Assembly: GCF_016918785.1 (NCBI RefSeq)
Contig: NZ_JAFFPT010000009.1
Location: forward strand, 1 to 64,000
Direction: 5' to 3'
DNA length: 64,000 bases
Source: Leptospira ainazelensis
GTDB lineage: Bacteria; Spirochaetota; Leptospiria; Leptospirales; Leptospiraceae
The notes below the pieces were generated by a model. That model was not told where the DNA came from, did not search any database, and was given only the letters and a program-made list of their open reading frames with translations. Both the position numbers and the translations under genes were made by a program. This document shows positions 10,201 through 16,975 of this stretch, piece by piece; the first letter of the stretch is position 1; each line of letters opens with the position of its first letter.

Positions 10201-13200
10201 GTGTTAGTCTTCTCATTCCAAGATACGACTACATCACCGATTTGAATCTCTTCAATGCTCTTCGTCCCAGTCGCTAAGTGAACCTGAGTCCCGGCAACAA
10301 AACAAGTATCCAAGTGAAACACTCCGGACTTGTCCGCCATCTTGCTTCCGTCGTTCGCAAAACCAAAACTCTGAGCAATATCCCCTGCAATCCCGGAAAC
10401 AAACTTACCAAACGTGCTCGTCGCCGACTTGCCGTCGTTAAAGTTGATCTTTAAACCGGCCGCTTCACCTGCCTTCGATACCTGATCCTTCCAAATCTTT
10501 ACGCTCTCATCGCTTCCAGACATCTTTCCCTTGTAATCATTCCACTTGGAAAGAAGTTCGCTCGGGTTCGCTCTATCTACATCGATATTTCCGTCTTTGT
10601 CTTTTGGTAAAAACTGATCGATCTCGGCGCTTGAATACAAGCCCATCTTTAAACCAGTCGCAATCAAAGGTTTCACAAGCTCCAATTGCGATTTGGAATG
10701 ATTAAACTGAGCGTTCTCTGCCGCTAAACCTTGGTTGAATTCGTTCTGGAAATTCTGATTCAAAGAAATCGGCTGGAAACCGTGAGTATTCGTATCATAC
10801 GTTAGAGTCCCGATTGTCGCTCCTTGCATCTGACCGCTCAAAGACATCGTTCCGTCATTGCTAAACGACAACGTACCTCCATGACCCCGTAACTGAGGCG
10901 GAATATCCTTGTTTCCGTAATTGTAGTAACCGTCTAAACTCGCACTTCCGTTCTTTCCTGCCGATACGCTAAAACCTGCGTGGTGTTTGTCGTTCTTGCT
11001 GTCCCAGGCGTCATAGCTCGCGTTCGCTGTATAGTCTCCGCTTTTGAAGTTGTAATCAAGGCCTACGCTACCACCTTTAAAATTCAACCCCACATTGGCC
11101 CCTAACCCGGCGTCTTGGTTATAGCTAAATCCTGCGTTAAACCCCGCGTAATTCAGATTGTTCAAAATGAGCGCCATCGCTTGGTTGTTCACATCGGAAC
11201 CAACGACATTCAAACTCAAGCCTCCTCCCCAGCCTCCTTTTACTTCCTGTTGGCCTGTCAGTAGGTTGGCATTCTGATGTTTGGTATAGCTTACAAAACC
11301 GGTAACTGGGGTTTTGACTCCGAGAGTTGCTGCCGAGATTAGTCCATTGGCAAAAGCGGCAATCGCTCCATTGGAACCGTTGATAGAAGATTCAACAGCC
11401 ATGTTAACCGCAGTGCTTGCGGCCAACGCGATCAATTGCCCGTTTGTGAGTCCGGTTGCGACAACGGTTGACACTCCGCCTACGGACGCCGTCGTTGCCG
11501 TTCCAGTTTGGATGGCCACAGAACTGAGCCAACTGTTGGCTGCACCCGATGCTGTTCCCGCAGAAAAGTAAATCGCTGCTGCCGCTGCGGCAACCTGCAC
11601 AATGGTTTGTGCATCCTTAAGCTTTTGCTCTCTTGCGTCTTTCTTAGCTTCTTGCTGATCGATATGATGTTTGAGAAGCAAGCCCAAATTATGTCCCATG
11701 GTCTTGTCGCCTGGAACCAAAAATTCTCCAATGGCATCGAAAAGCAGATTGCGCATTTCTTTTTGCACAAAGGCTTGGTTGATAATACCTTGCTGACTTC
11801 TCGCTTTTACGTCTTGTTGTGTGATCGTATTGTGCCAAACCTTTGTTTGATCATACACGGAATCTTTAAAATCCGAGGAGACGATCGATTCCCCAAAAAG
11901 ATTTCCAAGATCGGCGATCGATGTCATAACCCCTTTGAACCCTTTGGAAACAAGAGTTGTCAAACCGCCGCCGAACAATTTGGCGTCCAACAGCAAAGGA
12001 CTAAGGATTCCTCCGGTAACGACCGTTCCGATCTTTAGAAAATCGTCCCTTCGATTTAAATCCCTTTCCGCCTGTTTTCTAACCACAAAGTCGGACGCTT
12101 GTTGCGACCATAGATCGATAGTCTTTTGATCGAGGTGATTGACCCGCCCATACTCTTTCACGGCTTCGCTCGCAAGCATCGCTTGATCGGAGTCCCAATT
12201 TCGGATATCGTCTTTTAAGTCTTTTAATTTTATATCGTTGATGATCGTTCTCATCTCTTTATTGAGATGTTTTTCATATTTTTCGGAAGTCAAACCGAGA
12301 TCCCCCGAAAGATGAATCATGGTTTGAAGTTCAGCTCCGATGACTTCAGCTACAGCGCCGCCAATACTGGCAAACGCCGACTGTAAGTTTCCACCGAGTG
12401 ATTGTAAGGAAAACGCTCCACTCCGCATCCCAAGCTCTTCTTTTGCATGCCGCATTTCCATATAATCAATCGTGTACTGAGCCAAAGCTCCGGCAAACGC
12501 GGGAGACATTCCATTCGCGATCGCTGCCTTCTGAACTCCAAATCCATACAAGCTGTTTTTGAAATCCTTCCATCTCTCGATCGCGGCCAGATTTTTATCG
12601 TAACCTTCAAATGCGGCCCCGATTCCTGAATTAAAATTTTGAATCCCTAAAGCTTTTGCATAATTACCGCCTATGCCGTCTAAAACCGTACCAAGGCCGG
12701 TCCCAACTTTCGCGAAAAGACCTTCCAACGGTTCCAAACCATAAGCATCTAAAACGTTATGAATCCCCTTTTGAATCCCTAAATTTTTAGTTCCCATATC
12801 GTGTTTTGCCTTCGACATTTCCATATGAGCCATAAGCCCGCCGGAGAGAAACGCGGCGACATCGGGAGGTAAATCGAATGCCTTCGCAATCACCGTCGCA
12901 ACAACGTCTTGGATCGCAGATTGCGCCTGTTTATTCACCCAGGCGCTCGTAGACATCCCGCCTAACAAAACGGCTTCCACATAATCCACTACGATATTTG
13001 CAATCTTCACCCGGTTATTTGCGTCGGCGGATGCGATCGAAGAATTTTCATCGTTCAGTCTCTGGGCGGCATTCACCTCGGTAAAAAGACCGGACATATG
13101 TTTGTTAGAGGATAAAAAGGCATTCACATTCTGGAATGTGCTGTTAACAAGATCTCCGACCTGGTTGTCGTTGCCGTCGAAAATATCTCCTAAACGGGAA

Positions 13201-16200
13201 GCTCCCCTCCCCAAAAGAAACATTCCCCCGTTCGGCGGAGCGATCGTAACCACCGCATCATCGGTCCCAAAACAATAAGAGTCCAAGTTTGTCGCGTCCA
13301 TCGCGCCGCAAAGCGAAGTCGAACCGTCATAAACGTTTCGATGCGCGGTAAGTTTGCCGCTCTTGTCCACATCGACGCTCGTATATTTGTTTTCGATAAA
13401 CTGGTTGCAATGTCCGTTGCTGAGATCGTCTCCGCAAGTAGCCTTGATCCAATCCTGGATCTTCTGACCGAGGCTACCGTCCGCATTCAATACATACGTC
13501 GTAGTGATCGTTTCGCCTGAGTATGTGTCCTTGGATTCGACCGATTTCGTTTTGAGCTGATGAGCCTCGATCAGATCGCTTTGGCCGTTTTGCGAAAACT
13601 GCTTCTCCTTACGCATAGAATCCGCAACACCGTTCATATATCCCAAAATCGTATCCAGGGTCGCGTTGTTGGTCGAAGACAACAAACTCAAGTTGGAAGC
13701 GCCTGTGATCGCCCGGCTAAAGCTCGATCCGAGAGTGGAAAGCAAACCGAAATCCGGAATGTTTCTATCAGCGTTCCGATCCAATCCACTCAAGATCGTA
13801 CCGAATGCATCCGTAAACAAACTCGTATTCGCAACGACTTCTCCGTCGATATTTGACTTAGTCCTTCCTTGATTGATGCCGGCCAAAACTTCTTGAGTAA
13901 GCTGACCGTAGTTCGTTTGCCCCTTTGCATTCTTGAGCGCGTTCTCTGCGGCTTGAAAAGCATTGGCGGCCTGTTGTTGCACCACCCCCATCTGAGCAAG
14001 CCAAGCCGATTCTTGACCTTGCAGATCCTGAACACCGCTGTTAAACGTATTCTGCGCGTCCGCTAAAGCGGCCTGCATCTCGGTCTGCCAATTTGCATAC
14101 TGCGCCTGATACGAAGCCGACTGAGCGGTCCAATTCGTAATCGAAGGCATCACGTTGTTCTGCCAGTCGTGTTCGAAAGCCTGTAACTGCAAAACGAGGT
14201 CCTGATACGTGGTTACGTTCGCATAAGCATTGTTATTGGAAACGGTAAAGTTTAGCTCGATCCAGGCATAGTCCTGCATATGTTGAACGTCCGCTAAAAA
14301 GGGAACCCCCGCCCAAACCCCTGCTTCTCTGGCAAAGTAATCGTAAAAGTTACTGCCCCAAGCCCCGCCGACATTTTGCTGTTGGGAGTAAGTTCGATTG
14401 GCCATATAAATTCCGGGGGTAGGGTTAAAAATATCACCCGAATAACAACCAAGCCAGTCCGGACAATATTGATTCGGTCCAAAGTTTGCCGGAGGAGTAT
14501 CCTGATCCTCGAAAGCACGAAGATCAGCGTGACTGATACCTGTGATCGTGATTCCAGGTCCAAGACCGCCGATCCCGGGAAGATCCATAGATGACCCGCT
14601 CAATCCGTTCGAGTAAGCATCCATGATCCAGTTCGCAAGATCCATCTCTGAAATTTCTTGACGAATATAGGCCATGATCTGTTTAGCTAAACCAATCTCG
14701 CCAGTCGTTTCACTCCCCCAAAGTGTATCGACTCGAACCGCAACCGCTGAATTTGCTTTCGCGGCAAAATGAGAGAAATCTGAATTCCCCCACATATAAC
14801 TCAAGCCGCTATTATCAAATGACTCGCCAGAACTGGAACCATACTGATATTGATTCGTCCCGTTTCCATTCTGATAGTTGATCGCGTTTTGAAGGGCGCC
14901 TTGAGTAGCGAGAAGTTCGTTGTGCAAAAACGAAGTCATCAAATTGGAAGCATACAAAAAGCCGGCTTCCATATCCTGAACCTGACAAGTATGACCCGCC
15001 TGACAAGACACACAACGTGTATCTCCTACAGGACAACTGTTAGTAAAATAAGAACCCGTAGTGGAAGCGGGAATCGTATTGTCCACAACGGCGCTGTAAC
15101 AAGTATGACCCGCCGAACAAGTGGTCGATGCGACAAACGTATCGGAAGTCGAATCGTAAAGACCTTTCACACAACTGCTACCGCTCAAACAATTCGCGTT
15201 GTAGCTGATCATCGTTCCCGAAGTATAATCGAAAATCGCAGGCATTACATATCCTTCCTGCAAAGCATTCGCAACGTTATTGATCACGTTCTGAAACGCC
15301 CTTCCGTCCGCGTTCAAACCCGTTCGAACCGATAAATTTTCAACCTCGCTCCCGTCGCAAACCGAAGGACAAACCGTATTCTGCAAATACTTACTATCGG
15401 TGGTATCATACAAAACATTCGCACAAGTGTGGCCCGCAGGACAAGAACCAAGCGTATAAAACTGACTGTTAGTCGGGTCATACTGAAATGTCGTACAACT
15501 ATGACCTCCGGGGCAGCTCGCTTGGACATAGCTGTTCGAAGTATTGTCATACAGAATGGAAATAGAATTCCAAAAAAGACTATTTCCGTTTAAAAAAGAC
15601 TGATAACCTTCCAAGCTCGAAAGAATCTGATCCTTAACCCCGGACTGGGATTGTTGAATCTGAGCAAGGTGGGCCTGATACTGCATCTCCGTTGCGTTGA
15701 TCTGAGAGAGAAGGTTCTGATACTTTGTAGTCAAACCCTGGAGTGCTTCCTGATAAGTCTGTAAACCGCTTTGTAAATTCTGATTAAAATCGTTCCACCA
15801 CTGACTCTCCAAACCTTCCAAAGTCTGTTGGCCGCTGTTCAAAACCGCTTGGCTGAGAGCGCCGCCGAGATTTAAATTTAAACCGCTGCCCGAAACAAAC
15901 GCATCCCACTGGCTCTGAAATTGAGCTGTGGAACTCGCAACCGCTCCGGAATTCGAACCATACAACGCAGAAAGATATTCGCTCCTCTCGGACAAGATCT
16001 CGGTCTCGACCGTCGACTGCCAGGCTAACAGCTGTTCGCTCGCTTGGCCCTGCAAAGAGTTGTACATATACGACTGATAGTCTTGAACGGAAGCGAAATG
16101 ATCGCTCGTCGTTACGCTGTTTACGATCATCGAAATCTGGGCCTGAACCTGAGCCTCCCATTGAGTCTGCAAAATACTCACACTCTGAAAAACAAATGCG

Positions 16201-16382
16201 TCCCAGTTGCCGATCGTCTGCATACCGTCCGCAACCGTAAACGTCTGGTTCATACTATTCGAATTGAAAACCGGCGTATTCAGATTCGGAACTACAACCG
16301 GTTGAGAGGAAAGAGGATGAAGATAAAGAGAGGATACAATTAAAAACGAAAGAAACAGGGTTCGTTTTCTATTAAATTCCAT
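7215..16382 (-). CDS. Giant secreted protein with Hint and C-terminal M23 peptidase domains
   Basis: 3055 residues starting at an ATG. Residues 1-26 form a signal peptide (MEFNRKR, hydrophobic, ending LSSQ). Order of regions: Gln/Ser-rich helical segment (40-270); repeated CPAGHTC-type cysteine motifs (290-466); further helical stretches; an Ala/Gly-rich hydrophobic zone (about 1590-1690); beta-rich alternating segment (about 1730-1830); Hint domain from Cys2027 (CFVAGTQ) through TTWNHPF to His2168-Asn2169; charged helical linker (about 2180-2720); and an M23/LytM domain with HxxxD at His2795-Asp2799 and HxH at His3005-His3007. The length and Leptospira-specific style match what I recall as the TIGR04388 family. 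Hint domains of this kind release C-terminal domains by self-cleavage; here Tyr follows Asn, so cleavage rather than splicing is expected. M23 enzymes cut peptidoglycan cross-bridges. A polymorphic-toxin role is inferred. The gene is followed 13 bp later by its candidate immunity lipoprotein and preceded 13 bp earlier by a DUF1566 gene. Confidence 0.85.
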   Translation of the reverse strand: MEFNRKRTLFLSFLIVSSLYLHPLSSQPVVVPNLNTPVFNSNSMNQTFTVADGMQTIGNWDAFVFQSVSILQTQWEAQVQAQISMIVNSVTTSDHFASVQDYQSYMYNSLQGQASEQLLAWQSTVETEILSERSEYLSALYGSNSGAVASSTAQFQSQWDAFVSGSGLNLNLGGALSQAVLNSGQQTLEGLESQWWNDFNQNLQSGLQTYQEALQGLTTKYQNLLSQINATEMQYQAHLAQIQQSQSGVKDQILSSLEGYQSFLNGNSLFWNSISILYDNTSNSYVQASCPGGHSCTTFQYDPTNSQFYTLGSCPAGHTCANVLYDTTDSKYLQNTVCPSVCDGSEVENLSVRTGLNADGRAFQNVINNVANALQEGYVMPAIFDYTSGTMISYNANCLSGSSCVKGLYDSTSDTFVASTTCSAGHTCYSAVVDNTIPASTTGSYFTNSCPVGDTRCVSCQAGHTCQVQDMEAGFLYASNLMTSFLHNELLATQGALQNAINYQNGNGTNQYQYGSSSGESFDNSGLSYMWGNSDFSHFAAKANSAVAVRVDTLWGSETTGEIGLAKQIMAYIRQEISEMDLANWIMDAYSNGLSGSSMDLPGIGGLGPGITITGISHADLRAFEDQDTPPANFGPNQYCPDWLGCYSGDIFNPTPGIYMANRTYSQQQNVGGAWGSNFYDYFAREAGVWAGVPFLADVQHMQDYAWIELNFTVSNNNAYANVTTYQDLVLQLQAFEHDWQNNVMPSITNWTAQSASYQAQYANWQTEMQAALADAQNTFNSGVQDLQGQESAWLAQMGVVQQQAANAFQAAENALKNAKGQTNYGQLTQEVLAGINQGRTKSNIDGEVVANTSLFTDAFGTILSGLDRNADRNIPDFGLLSTLGSSFSRAITGASNLSLLSSTNNATLDTILGYMNGVADSMRKEKQFSQNGQSDLIEAHQLKTKSVESKDTYSGETITTTYVLNADGSLGQKIQDWIKATCGDDLSNGHCNQFIENKYTSVDVDKSGKLTAHRNVYDGSTSLCGAMDATNLDSYCFGTDDAVVTIAPPNGGMFLLGRGASRLGDIFDGNDNQVGDLVNSTFQNVNAFLSSNKHMSGLFTEVNAAQRLNDENSSIASADANNRVKIANIVVDYVEAVLLGGMSTSAWVNKQAQSAIQDVVATVIAKAFDLPPDVAAFLSGGLMAHMEMSKAKHDMGTKNLGIQKGIHNVLDAYGLEPLEGLFAKVGTGLGTVLDGIGGNYAKALGIQNFNSGIGAAFEGYDKNLAAIERWKDFKNSLYGFGVQKAAIANGMSPAFAGALAQYTIDYMEMRHAKEELGMRSGAFSLQSLGGNLQSAFASIGGAVAEVIGAELQTMIHLSGDLGLTSEKYEKHLNKEMRTIINDIKLKDLKDDIRNWDSDQAMLASEAVKEYGRVNHLDQKTIDLWSQQASDFVVRKQAERDLNRRDDFLKIGTVVTGGILSPLLLDAKLFGGGLTTLVSKGFKGVMTSIADLGNLFGESIVSSDFKDSVYDQTKVWHNTITQQDVKARSQQGIINQAFVQKEMRNLLFDAIGEFLVPGDKTMGHNLGLLLKHHIDQQEAKKDAREQKLKDAQTIVQVAAAAAAIYFSAGTASGAANSWLSSVAIQTGTATTASVGGVSTVVATGLTNGQLIALAASTAVNMAVESSINGSNGAIAAFANGLISAATLGVKTPVTGFVSYTKHQNANLLTGQQEVKGGWGGGLSLNVVGSDVNNQAMALILNNLNYAGFNAGFSYNQDAGLGANVGLNFKGGSVGLDYNFKSGDYTANASYDAWDSKNDKHHAGFSVSAGKNGSASLDGYYNYGNKDIPPQLRGHGGTLSFSNDGTMSLSGQMQGATIGTLTYDTNTHGFQPISLNQNFQNEFNQGLAAENAQFNHSKSQLELVKPLIATGLKMGLYSSAEIDQFLPKDKDGNIDVDRANPSELLSKWNDYKGKMSGSDESVKIWKDQVSKAGEAAGLKINFNDGKSATSTFGKFVSGIAGDIAQSFGFANDGSKMADKSGVFHLDTCFVAGTQVHLATGTKSIEEIQIGDVVVSWNEKTNTFENKRVTELFVHEVPQLFDLELNDEETLHTTWNHPFRRRATANNDLATSEWVKTEDLKVQDQVLKSDGSWARVTGLFHYNVEPTLVYNIEVEDNHTYVVGVNGVVVHNYEKQRPEVSAAMNRTERLSKLAPEDREFVSSLDDLKHLGKEFIKNGAEASKETNRLLFETFSAKQNLEVQGKKNLDFVTMVRSKDADSLPGIGKIRDVLKGIDPAKGYSKHQLSEIDTWLRQDLSKNLPSGVAGIKDMVGGYSSGAFRLGGLNKPGNTRTLSEMGTHVGLWKVGRELSETQTMNLGRQRITDSETALVAHQNKIKERGVAEAKAIRAVEDRVEAYVAHRYGNDPKFAEAIVSSRTIDKSSLSKNSDGVDFDTKRKAFEFNLKPGDRAKIQEFDKQISSILETQNRLEREDYEKHQKHHPGEPYQRSADLNQRREKMIATREHLEKQRSNFVNETITHFPMEPRRIELEKLVLSGKITDKERNELNAIDKAKTKYNEQVANLLDTNSNTMHTTLETVFGKERMLVANDRTELTQNLLNKEDKLRTLDPKKDKAEYDKLNKEIQTIQERTAQLDKNFLDFKPVRKADESLEKFLLREKDSYAGEPKAIERITEGLEAQKKHYKALGDVAKVKEINDKIDKFEKRSQESLKLAENDVLTLALRKGGAEREKALQDMKEYLTHADKRDSNEYERELPISDHIKNPVGNPEGKKLAVNSHFGRGGYGNQEVVGAYLHSNDHTGLDGGGVKGERINSVLEGKVKGEPTKGLSITLPGEMPAHLKEKGIAYSEPLYDGNGNKMRDAGYYDPDGKVYSANKLGEMDSKYRKANPELAKIEKPFESVRSVGVISDKGKFYTMANAKTPVELTLAQLALVPEEIRRKPELANSNGNGVSIETTLTGVFAGKYELQYKHFDSIPRNENGQPLTKGDTIKAGQKIGDLGTTGRSTGAHLHISVVSYEKPNGVSPVFYNAVADKKGNIVYYLINPQYFIKVMAPSGVKR

Positions 16383-16395
16383 AATTAATAAATCC

Positions 16396-16938
16396 TTAAT
16401 TTGTCGCTACACAACGCACGTGATAACCGAAATCCTTATCGCTTGTACCGTAGGAAGTTCCGTAAAAGAAATTTACCGCCCAAGCCGCGCTCGAACCGGT
16501 AATAACCGAAGTCGAAGACCAGAAATACTCAACTCCACCCGTTGTCAAAACGCTAGTATCCATCGCGGGATTCATCTGCGATCGATCGACAATACTCTTG
16601 AGTTCGTTTATATTCGGAAGTCTCCAAGTTTTACCGGCAGGTAATACGGGAGGTTTCCTAGACAAAGCTCCGTTACAATATTTGAGGGCATCCATCCAAT
16701 GGTAAACGCCCGGACTGCCATTCTCGTTTCCATTCTCAGCCCCGCAGGTGGATTGATTCGATGCGTTATCCGAACCCAAACCCGCAGGACAAACCTGCCA
16801 CAAAAGACCGGTTCGACGATCTAAAACGGTTCCATCTTTTTTATCTTCAAAACGGACCGTTACCGTCTGTCCAACTGTTAAAGTAAATACGGTAAGACAG
16901 ACAAAATAGAATTTCAGTGATTTAGAAAAATGATTCAT
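16396..16938 (-). CDS. Small secreted DUF1566 (Lcl C-terminal-like) protein
   Basis: 180 residues with an N-terminal signal (MNHFSKSLKFYFV to LTVGQ) and no clear lipobox, so probably exported by the general signal peptidase. The rest is a single DUF1566 domain: DRRTGLLWQ near the start, TWRLPNINELKSIVD in the middle, then YFWSST, AWAVNF and a terminal VRCV. The domain is named after the C-terminus of the Legionella collagen-like protein and is common in secreted proteins; no catalytic role is known to me. It ends 13 bp before the giant gene and starts 37 bp after a larger DUF1566 lipoprotein, which places it in the same operon. Confidence 0.85.
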   Translation of the reverse strand: MNHFSKSLKFYFVCLTVFTLTVGQTVTVRFEDKKDGTVLDRRTGLLWQVCPAGLGSDNASNQSTCGAENGNENGSPGVYHWMDALKYCNGALSRKPPVLPAGKTWRLPNINELKSIVDRSQMNPAMDTSVLTTGGVEYFWSSTSVITGSSAAWAVNFFYGTSYGTSDKDFGYHVRCVATN

Positions 16939-16975
16939 AAGATATTATACCTATTCTGATTCCTTAAAATAGATT

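Noticed and set aside
9876..10304. Hint region as an intein
   Set aside because: The residue after His-Asn is Tyr, not Cys, Ser or Thr, and the downstream part is a separate domain, so protein splicing is unlikely; cleavage is expected.
13190..13486. 98-codon ORF and similar frames inside the giant gene
   Set aside because: Shadow frames of a long, well-supported coding region; Arg-rich compositions are typical of such shadows.
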